NCBI GenBank assembly: GCA_937890745.1
Contig: CALADH010000036.1
Coordinates: 1 to 25,265, forward strand
Origin: Scybalocola_A sp900557175
GTDB lineage: Bacteria; Bacillota; Clostridia; Lachnospirales; Lachnospiraceae
Reading direction: 5' to 3'
Length of the DNA: 25,265 nucleotides
The position numbers and the translations under genes are program-made. The first letter of the stretch is position 1; every line of letters begins with the position of its first letter. This document shows positions 7,101-15,323 of the stretch, one piece after another. The notes beneath the pieces are model-generated. The model was given only the letters and a program-made list of their open reading frames with translations, searched no databases and had not been told where the DNA came from.

Positions 7101-8264
7101 ATGTTTAAAGTAAAATGTCTCAATCCTATCGCGGCCGTCGGTTTAAATCAGCTTGGCCGTCAGTGTGAAGTCAGCGAGGATATGAATACAGCGGACGCTG
7201 TTCTTGTCAGAAGTGCCGCCATGCATGATATGGAATTTCCGAAAACTTTAAAAGCTGTTGCAAGAGCCGGCGCCGGCGTCAATAATATTCCTATTGAGCG
7301 TTGCTCCGAAAATGGTATTGTTGTTTTTAATACACCGGGTGCCAATGCCAACGGCGTCAAGGAGGCTGTTATTGCCGGACTTTTACTCGCTTCAAGAGAT
7401 TATGTCGGCGGTATTGAGTGGGTAAAAAGTGAAAAGGACAATGCAGATATCGCAAAACTGACTGAAAAACAGAAGAAAGCATTTGCGGGCTGCGAAATTT
7501 CCGGTAAAAAGATTGGTGTCATCGGTCTCGGCGCTATCGGTGTTTTAGTTGCCAATATTTGTGACCGTCTCGGCATGGAAGTTTACGGCTATGATCCGTA
7601 TATTTCTGTAGAAGCGGCATGGAAATTATCGAGCCGCATCCATCATGTCGATAATGTCGATGATATTTATGCGGCATCCGATTTTATTACGATCCATGTG
7701 CCTCTCATAGATGCCACAAAGAAGATGATTAATGCCGAAGCGATTTCTAAAATGAAAGACGGCGTTGTGCTTTTGAACTTTGCAAGAGATTTGCTTGCAG
7801 ATGAAGCAGCTGTTGCCGAGGCATTAAAATGCGGCAAAATCAGAAAATATGTATCAGATTTTCCGACGCCGCTTTCGGCTTCAATGGAAAATGCCATTGT
7901 CATTCCGCATCTGGGCGCATCCACGGCAGAATCTGAGGATAACTGTGCCGTTATGGCCGCAAGAGAACTTAGGGATTTTCTTGAAAACGGCAATATTACC
8001 CACTCGGTCAATTATCCTGACTGCAATATGGGCATATGCAAAAGCGCGGGACGTGTTATTATTTTCCACAAAAATGTACCGAATATGATTGCACAGTTTA
8101 CATCGGCCTTTGCCGCAGACAATATTAATATTTCGGATATGATCAACAAAAGCCGCGGCGAATGGGCCTATACGATGGTTGATGTTGAGTCGCCTGCAAC
8201 TGCAAAGCTTGTGTCCGATATTGAAGCCATCAAAGGCTGCGTCAGAGTAAGTGTCATTAAATAA
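7101..8264 (+). CDS. serA: D-3-phosphoglycerate dehydrogenase with C-terminal ACT domain
   Basis: SerA oxidises 3-phosphoglycerate to 3-phosphohydroxypyruvate with NAD+, opening the serine pathway. The 387 residues show the substrate-side RAGAGVNNIP motif, the NAD-binding GVIGLGAIGVLVAN, the catalytic-site arginine in LNFARDLL, and the catalytic histidine in VIPHLGASTAESEDN. The last 75 or so residues (from GRVIIFHKNVPNMIAQ) form an ACT domain, where serine feedback usually acts; there is no long intervening domain, so this is the short form common in Clostridia. GGGAGGCG precedes the start with the serC stop in between. A hairpin terminator follows at 8289. Confidence 0.96.
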   Translation: MFKVKCLNPIAAVGLNQLGRQCEVSEDMNTADAVLVRSAAMHDMEFPKTLKAVARAGAGVNNIPIERCSENGIVVFNTPGANANGVKEAVIAGLLLASRDYVGGIEWVKSEKDNADIAKLTEKQKKAFAGCEISGKKIGVIGLGAIGVLVANICDRLGMEVYGYDPYISVEAAWKLSSRIHHVDNVDDIYAASDFITIHVPLIDATKKMINAEAISKMKDGVVLLNFARDLLADEAAVAEALKCGKIRKYVSDFPTPLSASMENAIVIPHLGASTAESEDNCAVMAARELRDFLENGNITHSVNYPDCNMGICKSAGRVIIFHKNVPNMIAQFTSAFAADNINISDMINKSRGEWAYTMVDVESPATAKLVSDIEAIKGCVRVSVIK

Positions 8265-8288
8265 ACAGGGCTTTGCCCTACAATATCA

Positions 8289-8325
8289 CGGAAGTTTAGG
8301 GGGCAGCCTTTAAACTTCCGTTTTG
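8289..8325 (+). terminator. Intrinsic terminator after serA
   Basis: Ten-bp arms CGGAAGTTTA (8289-8298) and TAAACTTCCG (8311-8320) are followed by TTTTGT. It ends about 20 bases before the DUF1015 start, so the latter may be reached by read-through. A smaller hairpin (AGGGC/GCCCT, 8267-8279) sits just before it. Confidence 0.75.
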
Positions 8326-8343
8326 TCAGACAGGGGGAATTTT

Positions 8344-9585
8344 ATGCCAACTATAACACCTTTTATGGCTCTGCGCCCGGACAGCACCTATGCTTCCCGC
8401 GTGGCGGCACTTCCGTATGATGTATTTACACCTGAGGAAGCCCGAAAAGAAGCTTTAAAAAATCCACTGTCATTTATTAATATTGACAGACCGGAAACAC
8501 AGTTTGAACCGGGAATCAATATGTATGATGACAAAGTTTATAAAAGCGGCGCCCGCCTTCTCTGGTCGTACAAAAAAGACGGTATTTTTATACAGGATAC
8601 CGTTCCGTGTCTTTATATTTACGCCCTGACTTATCATGGCCGTACACAGACAGGCATTGTCGGCTGCGCTTCAGTTTCCGACTATAAAAATAATGTTATT
8701 AAAAGACATGAACTGACAAGAAAAGCAAAAGAGGATGACAGATACAGACATATCAAAACGTGTATGGCACAGACCGGACCTGTTTTTTTAGCTTATCGCC
8801 ATCAGGATAGCATCGATGCGCTTATAAAAAAGCTGACAGAAGAACAGCCGGTATATGATTTTGTTCAAAATAATGTCCGCCAGCAGGTGTGGGTAATTGA
8901 CAAACCTGAGTATATTCAGTCACTCTGTGATTGTTTAAAAAAAGTCCCTGAAGCTTTTATTGCTGACGGTCACCACAGGGCGGCAGCTGCTGTGCGCGTG
9001 AGCGAGGATCTGACACAGGCCGACAATCATATAGAGCCAGGGGTTTTAAGTGTATTTTTCCCGGATAACCAGCTGGAAATTTATCCGTATGCACGAACTG
9101 TTAAAGACCTTAACGGCATGACGCCGGAGCAATTTTTAAATGCTTTATCCGGAGATTTTATCCTAAAAAAATGTGATGCCTTACCAAAAATCCAGACACA
9201 TCAGACAGCGCTTTATTTGAACGGATGGTTTCTCTTGACCGAGAAAAACCCATACACCGGTGAGGATCCCGTAAAAAAGCTTGATATTGCCATGGTTCAG
9301 GAAAAAATTATTGAAAAACAGCTTGATATTACTGATATAAGAAATGATACACGCATTGATTTTATCGGCGGTGTTGATTGTGCAAAAAAGCTTGTATTCC
9401 GCTGCCAAAATGATATGGCCGCAGGTTTTATGACAAAGGCTGTCACGATGGACGAACTTTTTTCTGTCGCCGCAAAAGGTGCGCTTATGCCTCCAAAATC
9501 GACATGGTTCGAGCCTAAACTGCTTTCCGGACTTTTGATTCACGCGCTTTTTGCGGATAAAATTGCCCCGCACATCATTGAATAA
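8344..9585 (+). CDS. DUF1015 family protein, possible serine-metabolism protein
   Basis: The 413-residue protein fits the DUF1015 family, found mostly in Clostridia, Thermotogae and archaea and often beside serA/serC. ATG 8344 is chosen because AGGGGGAA precedes it; a TTG at 8323 lies inside the terminator. The N-terminus (PFMALRP, then AALPYDVFTPEEARK, then FINIDRPE) is typical. The key motif is FIADGHHRAAAA (D208, H210, H211, R212), which resembles the G-x-H-R-x-x-A nucleotide site of ParB/sulfiredoxin-fold proteins, a fold that includes free serine kinases. No membrane segment or signal peptide is seen. Family membership is fairly sure; a role in serine or phosphoserine turnover is inferred from motif and neighbours. 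The promoter of glgB overlaps its stop codon. Confidence 0.85.
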   Translation: MPTITPFMALRPDSTYASRVAALPYDVFTPEEARKEALKNPLSFINIDRPETQFEPGINMYDDKVYKSGARLLWSYKKDGIFIQDTVPCLYIYALTYHGRTQTGIVGCASVSDYKNNVIKRHELTRKAKEDDRYRHIKTCMAQTGPVFLAYRHQDSIDALIKKLTEEQPVYDFVQNNVRQQVWVIDKPEYIQSLCDCLKKVPEAFIADGHHRAAAAVRVSEDLTQADNHIEPGVLSVFFPDNQLEIYPYARTVKDLNGMTPEQFLNALSGDFILKKCDALPKIQTHQTALYLNGWFLLTEKNPYTGEDPVKKLDIAMVQEKIIEKQLDITDIRNDTRIDFIGGVDCAKKLVFRCQNDMAAGFMTKAVTMDELFSVAAKGALMPPKSTWFEPKLLSGLLIHALFADKIAPHIIE

Positions 9586-9606
9586 ATAACGGTCTAATGG
9601 TATAAT
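9578..9606 (+). promoter_or_regulatory. Promoter of glgB-mscS, overlapping the DUF1015 stop codon
   Basis: TTGAAT (9578-9583), 17-bp spacer, TATAAT (9601-9606), with a TGG just before the -10 giving an extended -10 element. The -35 lies within the last codons and stop of the DUF1015 gene. Transcription would start near 9613, which argues against the ATG at 9619 as the glgB start. Confidence 0.8.
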
Positions 9607-9642
9607 TAATGAAAACATATGTCAATATACAGGAGGTTACCT

Positions 9643-12159
9643 ATGTACGAAAAATTATATCCATATATGCAGTGGCCACAGATTGAAGCGCTTGCTTATT
9701 CTGAACATAACCGGCCCCACAACATTTTAGGTCAGCATCAGGTTGATGAGGGCTTTTTAATTACGGCCTTTTTTCCAACTGCCGTGCAGGTGGATATTTT
9801 AGATACACATACAAAAAATATTTACCCGATGACAAAGATGGATGAGAGCGGTTATTTTGCGGCGCTGATTGAAACGACAAAGGCGATTACATATAAATAT
9901 GAAATTATGTATGACGGCGGCGGTCATGACAGTCTGTATGATCCGTATGCCTATGAAAATATCATTGACAGCGATGAGATTCAGAAATTTAATGCCGGCA
10001 TTAACTATGAGATTTATAAAGTTCTCGGCGCACATCCGAAAAAAATCAATGGCGTTTCCGGCGTTTTATTTGCCGTTTGGGCACCGGAAGCTGTCCGCGT
10101 CAGCGTTGTCGGTGATTTCAACCAGTGGGACGGCCGCCGGCATCCGATGGAATGTCTTGGTGAAAGCGGTATTCATGAATTATTTATTCCAGGACTTTCT
10201 GTCATGGAAAAATACAAATATGAAATCAAAACAAAATACAATAACGCTGTCGTTTTAAAGGCTGATCCATATGGCACTTACAGCGAATTAAGACCGGATA
10301 CAGCGTCCATTGTTTATGATATTTCAAAATATAAATGGAATGACAGCCAATGGCTGAAAGCGCGCAACAAACGTATTTCCGAGGAAGAACCGATGTCCAT
10401 TTACGAAGTTCATCTCGGCGGCTTTTTGCGTCCTGAAGAAGATGATGAAAAAATCTTTTACAATTACCGCGAACTTGCCGTTAAGATTACGGAATATGTT
10501 CAAAAAATGGGCTATACCCATGTGGAGCTGATGCCTGTGATGGAGCATCCGTTAGATGAATCATGGGGCTATCAGGTGACCGGCTATTATGCGCCGACAT
10601 CACGCTACGGTACACCGGAAGATTTTATGGCAATGGTTGATTATTTCCACCAAAATAATATTGGTGTAATTTTAGACTGGGTACCGGCACACTTTCCGAG
10701 AGATACTTTCGGACTGGCAGCCTTTGACGGCAGCTGTGTTTACGAACATCAGGATCCGCGCCAGGGTGCACATCCGCACTGGGGCACTTTAATCTTTAAT
10801 TACGGCCGTCCGGAAGTAAGCAACTTCCTTATTGCAAACGCTCTTTACTGGGTTGAGCAGTTCCACGCCGACGGTATCCGCATGGACGCTGTTGCATCAA
10901 TGCTTTATCTTGATTACGGTAAAAATGACGGCGAATGGATTCCGAATATTTACGGCGGCAAGGAAAATCTTGAAGCCATTGAAATGTTAAAGCACTTAAA
11001 TTCTATCATGGCAAAGCGCAACAAAGGTGTCATGATGATTGCAGAAGAATCGACAGCATGGCCGAACGTGACAAAGCCTGTCGAAGAAGACGGCCTCGGC
11101 TTTAACTACAAGTGGAATATGGGATGGATGAATGATTTTCTCAATTTTATGCAGCTTGATCCTCTCTTTAGAAAGTTCCACTATAATGAACTTTTATTCA
11201 GTATGATTTATGCCTACAGCGAACATTTTATCCTTGTTCTTTCCCACGATGAGGTTGTTCACGGCAAAGGTTCCATGATCGGGAAAATGCCGGGTGAGTA
11301 TGATGAAAAGTTTTCAAACTTACGCCTTGCCTACGGCTATATGCTTGGACATCCGGGAAAGAAGCTTTTATTCATGGGACAGGATTATGCCCAGTTTGCT
11401 GAATTTAATGAAGGTAAAAGTCTTGAATGGTTTATGCTTGAAAATGAACGCCATCAGCAGATGCAGGACTATGTGAAGGCGCTCAATCATCTGTATACAA
11501 CTTATCCGGCATTATCAAAATATGATGATTATACGGAAGGCTTTGAATGGATCAACTGCATAGCAGCCGATGAAACAATTGTTTCCTTTATACGAAAGAC
11601 AGATAAAGAAGATGAAACACTTCTGTTTGTATGCAACTTTACACCGGTTGTCCGTGAAAAATATAAAGTCGGCGTTCCGTTCAGAGGTAAGTTTAAAGAA
11701 ATATTCAACAGTGATGCGAAAGAATTTGGCGGCGAAGGTCATATCAATCCAAGATTAAAGCAATCAAAAGCCAATGAATGTGACGGCAGAGATGATTCTA
11801 TTCAGATCACTGTACCGCCGCTTGGCGTTTCCATCTTTACATGCACACAGCTGCCGCCTGCAAAAAGCGAGACAAAAAAAGCAACAAAGCGTACCGTAAG
11901 AAAGGTCAGCGCCGCTGGCGCCGAAAAAATCCCGGCTGATACTGAAGGGACTCAGGCTGCCGCCAAAGAAATCCCGGCTGTTACAGAAAAAATCCCGGCT
12001 GCCACACCGGTCATCGAAGTTTTGAGGGAGGAAACAGACGATAAATCTCCAATTGTTTCTGCATCCGGCTTCACTTCCAAAACGGACGAGCCAAAAGTAT
12101 CACCAAAAAAAGCATCCGGTAAAAAGAAAAGCAGAGCACGACGAAAAAAAGGAAGATAA
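9643..12159 (+). CDS. glgB: 1,4-alpha-glucan branching enzyme with a basic C-terminal tail
   Basis: GlgB cuts alpha-1,4 glucan chains and reattaches them by alpha-1,6 links, branching glycogen. ATG 9643 follows AGGAGG at 9631-9636. In order: an N-terminal carbohydrate-binding (CBM48-like) region with a second beta-sandwich (LFAVWAPEAVRVSVVGDFNQW), the GH13 barrel, and a C-terminal beta domain. Catalytic residues are visible: nucleophile D415 (GIRMDAV), acid/base glutamate at 468/469 (MIAEEST), and D536 (LSHDEVVHGKGSM). At 838 residues it is longer than usual because the last 95 or so residues are a low-complexity extension with three IPA-x-T repeats and a Lys/Arg-rich end (KKKSRARRKKGR). No glgA, glgC or glgD is adjacent. 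mscS follows by 21 bases and is probably cotranscribed. Confidence 0.95.
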   Translation: MYEKLYPYMQWPQIEALAYSEHNRPHNILGQHQVDEGFLITAFFPTAVQVDILDTHTKNIYPMTKMDESGYFAALIETTKAITYKYEIMYDGGGHDSLYDPYAYENIIDSDEIQKFNAGINYEIYKVLGAHPKKINGVSGVLFAVWAPEAVRVSVVGDFNQWDGRRHPMECLGESGIHELFIPGLSVMEKYKYEIKTKYNNAVVLKADPYGTYSELRPDTASIVYDISKYKWNDSQWLKARNKRISEEEPMSIYEVHLGGFLRPEEDDEKIFYNYRELAVKITEYVQKMGYTHVELMPVMEHPLDESWGYQVTGYYAPTSRYGTPEDFMAMVDYFHQNNIGVILDWVPAHFPRDTFGLAAFDGSCVYEHQDPRQGAHPHWGTLIFNYGRPEVSNFLIANALYWVEQFHADGIRMDAVASMLYLDYGKNDGEWIPNIYGGKENLEAIEMLKHLNSIMAKRNKGVMMIAEESTAWPNVTKPVEEDGLGFNYKWNMGWMNDFLNFMQLDPLFRKFHYNELLFSMIYAYSEHFILVLSHDEVVHGKGSMIGKMPGEYDEKFSNLRLAYGYMLGHPGKKLLFMGQDYAQFAEFNEGKSLEWFMLENERHQQMQDYVKALNHLYTTYPALSKYDDYTEGFEWINCIAADETIVSFIRKTDKEDETLLFVCNFTPVVREKYKVGVPFRGKFKEIFNSDAKEFGGEGHINPRLKQSKANECDGRDDSIQITVPPLGVSIFTCTQLPPAKSETKKATKRTVRKVSAAGAEKIPADTEGTQAAAKEIPAVTEKIPAATPVIEVLREETDDKSPIVSASGFTSKTDEPKVSPKKASGKKKSRARRKKGR

Positions 12160-12180
12160 CACCGATAGGAGGATACATCT

Positions 12181-13053
12181 ATGTTTATGCTGACAGCAAC
12201 AGTCACTGAACCGGCAGCAGTCAGCCGTTTAGAAAAAATACTCGATAAATTATTTGCAGATTTATCTGCACTCGGCAGCAACCTGATCACGGCGATTCTT
12301 GTTGCTGTCATTGGCTGGTATATCATTAAATTTATTGTCAAAGCACTTTCAAAGGTACTTTTCCGCTCAAAACTTGATGACAGTGTTGCCTCTTTTTTAA
12401 CATCACTGACACGGATGATATTAAAGATTCTCCTTGTCATTATTGTGATCACAACACTCGGTGTCGATATGACATCCATTCTGGCACTTGTAGGCTCGGC
12501 CGGTCTTGCCATCGGTCTTGCCCTGCAGGGCTGCCTTTCAAACTTTGCCGGCGGCGTCCTTATTTTGATTTTAAAGCCTTTTAAAGTCGGAGATTATATT
12601 CTTGACGGCAATGGCAATGAAGGCACTGTCACAAGTATTGATATTATTTATACGCATCTTCTGACAGCGGACAACAGAGCCATTGTTGTACCTAACGGCG
12701 CACTGTCAAATGCCACCATCATGAATAATACTGAGCAGGATGTACGCCGGATTGATTTTAACGTCTCCGTCGATTACAGTGAAAATATCGACAAGGTAAA
12801 GCGGATTCTTCTTGAGTTGGCTGAAACTGACGAATTTGTTATAAAATCCGATGAAGAAAGACCTTATTCAGCTTTTGTCAATAAATTTGATCCAAGTGCC
12901 ATCAGTATGACGCTGCGCGTCTGGGTGACAACGCAGGATTACTGGACAGCGAAAGCCGAAATACAGGAAATGATTAAATTATCGTTTGACAGAAATGATA
13001 TCGTCATTCCATATGATAAGCTGGATGTCAATATTACAAACAGCAACATGTAA
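12181..13053 (+). CDS. mscS: Small-conductance mechanosensitive channel, MscS family
   Basis: MscS-type channels open under membrane tension and release solutes during osmotic downshock. The 290 residues show three membrane helices at about 34-56, 70-94 and 96-131. The third carries the pore-lining Gly/Ala pattern (LVGSAGLAIGLALQG) and LSNFAGGVLILILKPFKVGD, the family hallmark leading into the cytoplasmic beta domain (EGTVTSIDIIYTHLLTADN, then VPNGALSNATIMN). Length equals the short canonical MscS, so no extra regulatory domain. An AGGAGG sits 7-8 bases before ATG 12181. Its position behind glgB suggests cotranscription, linking osmotic protection to carbohydrate storage; that link is inferred. 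A terminator follows. Confidence 0.94.
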   Translation: MFMLTATVTEPAAVSRLEKILDKLFADLSALGSNLITAILVAVIGWYIIKFIVKALSKVLFRSKLDDSVASFLTSLTRMILKILLVIIVITTLGVDMTSILALVGSAGLAIGLALQGCLSNFAGGVLILILKPFKVGDYILDGNGNEGTVTSIDIIYTHLLTADNRAIVVPNGALSNATIMNNTEQDVRRIDFNVSVDYSENIDKVKRILLELAETDEFVIKSDEERPYSAFVNKFDPSAISMTLRVWVTTQDYWTAKAEIQEMIKLSFDRNDIVIPYDKLDVNITNSNM

Positions 13054-13106
13054 AAGTGCGGCACACCGCGGATTTATACTATTTTACATTATTTTACGAC
13101 TTTTTT

Positions 13107-13140
13107 AAAGACAGCCCTTTTCAAGCGGCTGTCTTTTTTA
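13107..13140 (+). terminator. Intrinsic terminator of the glgB-mscS operon
   Basis: Ten-bp arms AAAGACAGCC (13107-13116) and GGCTGTCTTT (13127-13136) followed by TTTTTA. Strong and perfect. Confidence 0.88.
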
Positions 13141-13255
13141 TATAATTGAATTATTCTGATACAGCCGATCAGTTCCGATGCAACCATGTTGTGAATATTA
13201 GTTCACAAACTTTCAGTAATCCTCAAAACAGATGGTTTTTATTACCTTTTAAAAC

Positions 13256-13285
13256 TGTTATGAGGCACAAAAAATATAGTACAAT
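13256..13285 (+). promoter_or_regulatory. Weak candidate promoter of the XRE gene
   Basis: TACAAT (13280-13285) is a good -10, overlapping an alternative TATAGT (13275-13280), but the only -35 at 18-bp spacing is TGTTAT (13256-13261), a poor match. A weak promoter would suit a regulator. The rest of the interval 13141-13255 shows nothing else I can name. Confidence 0.35.
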
Positions 13286-13317
13286 ACATATGAGAAAGTT
13301 GAAAGGTGTGGAGGATC

Positions 13318-13629
13318 GTGGATGTTGTCAAAAAGATAGAAAAGCTCCGCAAACAGCAGGAATGGACCGAATACAGACTTGCAAAAGAATCCGGCATTGC
13401 GCAGTCAACCTTATCCAATCTAATACATCGTGGGAACATTCCTTCGATTGGAACACTGGACAAGATCTGCAAAGCCTTTGGTATAACGATTGCCGAGTTT
13501 TTTGAAGATGACGGGCTTACATCCGATAAAAATGTGAAAAAGCTTCTCAAAGTTTATACGCAGATGGATGTACGCCAAAGACAAAAGCTGCTGATTTATG
13601 CAGCGACACTTCTTGCACGAAGTGAATAA
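13318..13629 (+). CDS. XRE-family (Cro/C1-type) helix-turn-helix regulator
   Basis: This 103-residue DNA-binding protein has a helix-turn-helix at about residues 4-62: IEKLRKQQEWTEYRLAKESG, then IAQSTLSNLIHRGNIPSIGT and LDKICKAFGITIAEFF, the classic Cro/C1 arrangement. The remaining 40 residues are charged and helical (VKKLLKVYTQMDVRQRQKLL) and could serve for dimerisation. GTG 13318 is preferred: a GGAGG lies just upstream (spacing short, three bases) and a GAAAGG further back; GTG 13306 is the alternative and adds four residues. Such small solitary regulators are common in Lachnospiraceae. Its target is unknown; no divergent gene shares its upstream region. It is convergent with argH across a bidirectional terminator. 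Confidence 0.88.
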   Translation: MDVVKKIEKLRKQQEWTEYRLAKESGIAQSTLSNLIHRGNIPSIGTLDKICKAFGITIAEFFEDDGLTSDKNVKKLLKVYTQMDVRQRQKLLIYAATLLARSE

Positions 13630-13660
13630 ACGCAGGTAAAAACCGCAGCATACAAAAGAT

Positions 13661-13700
13661 AAAAGCCTCGGAAATATGGGCCTGATTTCCGGGGCTTTAT
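13661..13700. terminator. Bidirectional terminator between the XRE gene and argH
   Basis: Arms 13662-13675 and 13685-13698 pair over 14 positions with one G-T wobble. On the plus strand TTTATTTAA follows; on the minus strand a TTTTATCTTTT tract follows, so the same stem can end both convergent transcripts. Confidence 0.8.
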
Positions 13701-13720
13701 TTAACACAGACTATGTATTT

Positions 13721-15097
13721 TTAATTTTCTTCCATATATTTTTTATTCAGTTCAATCACATGAGCCATCGCCTTAATACCCGGAGCGCCGATTGTATTTC
13801 TCGTATTGACACATGTTTTTATCGCAATAGCATCATAAATATCTTTCTCAAACACCGGGCTTATTGCTTTGTATTCTTCAAGGCTCATATCATCAAGCGC
13901 TATTTTTTTATCAATGCAGTAAAGCACAAGCTGTCCGACAATACCGTGGGCATCTCTGAACGGAACGCCATGATTGACAAGATAATCTGCAGCATCTGTG
14001 GCATTTGTAAAGCCGTGACGCGCACTGTCAGCCATCGCCGTTTTATTAATTTTCATTGTTGCAAGCATACCGTTAAAAAGTGTAAGACTGTTCTTGACTG
14101 TATCCATCGCATCGAAGGCCATTTCCTTATCTTCCTGCATATCCTTATTATAGGCCAGCGGCAGTCCCTTCATCGTTGTCAAAAGCGACATGAGTGCGCC
14201 ATAGACACGGCCTGTCTTTCCGCGGACAAGCTCTGCAATATCTGGATTTTTCTTCTGAGGCATAATAGAGCTTCCGGTCGAATACGCATCATCCAGCTCA
14301 ATAAACTGATATTCATTGCTGTTCCACAAAATAATTTCTTCGGAAAACCGGCTTAAATGCATCATAATCGTCGAAAGTGCGCTTAAATATTCAATCAAAT
14401 AGTCTCTGTCGGACACACCGTCCATGCTGTTTAATGTCGGGCCGTCAAAGTCAAGCAGTTCTGCCGTCATATTCCTGTCAAGCGGATAAGTCGTTCCTGC
14501 CAGAGCACCGCTGCCAAGCGGACATAGATTCATCCGCTGTCTGATATCAAAAAGCCGCTGTCTGTCTCTTTTAAACATTTCAAAATAAGCGCCTAGATGA
14601 TGGGAGAGTGTCAGTGGCTGGGCTTTCTGAAGATGGGTAAAGCCCGGCATATATGTATCTGTATTTTCTTCCATCAATGTCAGTAATGTGTGAAGCAGCG
14701 CTTTTAACCGCCGGTCCGTTTCATCAATGTCATCCCGCGTATACAATTTCATATCAAGTGCTACCTGATCGTTTCTGCTGCGGCCGGTATGAAGCTTTTT
14801 GCCGGTGTCGCCGGTACGCTCAATTAATGTGGCCTCCACAAAGCTGTGAATATCCTCATAACTTTCATCAAGCACTAATGTACCGTCAATCAGTTCATCA
14901 CGGATACTTTGAAGTGCCGAAATAATCGTATCTTTTTCTGTATCCGTCAGTATGTGCTGTGCGGCAAGCATCGTCACATGGGCAATACTGCCGTCAATAT
15001 CCTGCTTAAAAAAGCGCTTATCAAACGAGATTGAAGCATTAAAATCATTCACAAGCGCATCTGTTTCCTTTGTGAAGCGTCCGCCCCAAAGTTTCAT
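13721..15097 (-). CDS. argH: Argininosuccinate lyase
   Basis: ArgH splits argininosuccinate into arginine and fumarate, the last step of arginine synthesis. The 458-residue length is standard. It starts MKLWGGRFTKETD, the usual N-terminus, with AAAGAGGG upstream on the minus strand. The fumarase/aspartase superfamily signature GSSIMPQKKNPD (catalytic loop serines S276/S277) is intact, as are TGRSRNDQVALDMK and the catalytic-histidine region GFTHLQKAQPLTLSHHLGAY. It stands alone: no argG is adjacent, in contrast with many genomes where the two are paired, and it runs opposite to rpsO from a shared upstream region. A sigma-A promoter lies upstream. Confidence 0.97.
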   Translation of the reverse strand: MKLWGGRFTKETDALVNDFNASISFDKRFFKQDIDGSIAHVTMLAAQHILTDTEKDTIISALQSIRDELIDGTLVLDESYEDIHSFVEATLIERTGDTGKKLHTGRSRNDQVALDMKLYTRDDIDETDRRLKALLHTLLTLMEENTDTYMPGFTHLQKAQPLTLSHHLGAYFEMFKRDRQRLFDIRQRMNLCPLGSGALAGTTYPLDRNMTAELLDFDGPTLNSMDGVSDRDYLIEYLSALSTIMMHLSRFSEEIILWNSNEYQFIELDDAYSTGSSIMPQKKNPDIAELVRGKTGRVYGALMSLLTTMKGLPLAYNKDMQEDKEMAFDAMDTVKNSLTLFNGMLATMKINKTAMADSARHGFTNATDAADYLVNHGVPFRDAHGIVGQLVLYCIDKKIALDDMSLEEYKAISPVFEKDIYDAIAIKTCVNTRNTIGAPGIKAMAHVIELNKKYMEEN

Positions 15098-15164
15098 AAT
15101 TAAATCGCCCTCTTTCTTATGTCATATTTAGATCAGACTCTATGCAGTCTGAGGCTTAATCCTA

Positions 15165-15193
15165 ATCATACACTTTTTCCCTTTAATGTGCAA
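15165..15193 (-). promoter_or_regulatory. Promoter of argH
   Basis: On the minus strand TTGCAC (15193-15188), 17-bp spacer, TATGAT (15170-15165). The roughly 65-nt leader carries a perfect 7-bp inverted repeat TCAGACT/AGTCTGA (15133-15152) without a T-tract, possibly an operator or an RNA hairpin. I could not identify a confident ArgR box. Confidence 0.7.
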
Positions 15194-15226
15194 GAGTGAA
15201 TTTTGTTAAAAAGTCGAAAATAGTTA

Positions 15227-15255
15227 TTTACAATTAAAAGTGTCCATGCTATAAT
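15227..15255 (+). promoter_or_regulatory. Promoter of rpsO (and probably pnp)
   Basis: TTTACA (15227-15232), 17-bp spacer, TATAAT (15250-15255), with TGC immediately before giving an extended -10. Transcription would begin near 15262, leaving a leader of about 90 nt before rpsO that contains a structured element. Confidence 0.8.
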
Positions 15256-15275
15256 TGACGAGTATGAGTAAACAA

Positions 15276-15323
15276 CCTGTGCCCGGATTATCGGAAGACT
15301 CCGTCCATAATCTTAGCACAAGG
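15276..15323 (+). promoter_or_regulatory. Structured rpsO leader, candidate S15 autoregulatory RNA
   Basis: The leader folds into a nested stem: CC-TGTGC (15276-15282) with GCACA-A-GG (15316-15323), GATTAT (15286-15291) with ATAATC (15307-15312), and CGGA (15292-15295) with TCCG (15300-15303) closing an AGAC loop, with a three-base bulge on the 3' side. It ends 14 bases before the AGGAGGA ribosome binding site. S15 represses its own mRNA in several bacteria through unrelated leader structures, so this is a good candidate; binding is inferred. Confidence 0.55.

Noticed and set aside
11952..12512. Minus-strand open frame of 186 codons across the glgB/mscS junction
   Set aside because: It is antisense to the glgB tail and the start of mscS, both real genes; its Ser/Ala/Thr composition is that of a shadow frame.
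13146..13505. Plus-strand open frame of 119 codons before the XRE gene
   Set aside because: It overlaps the XRE gene in another frame, includes the promoter region and has no ribosome binding site; the XRE frame has the conserved helix-turn-helix.
13676..14356. Plus-strand open frame of 226 codons
   Set aside because: It is antisense to the well-supported argH gene and has Cys/His/Ile-rich shadow composition and no ribosome binding site.
15195..15215. ArgR box near TGAATTTTGTTAAA upstream of argH
   Set aside because: Only one half-site resembles the consensus; too weak to report.
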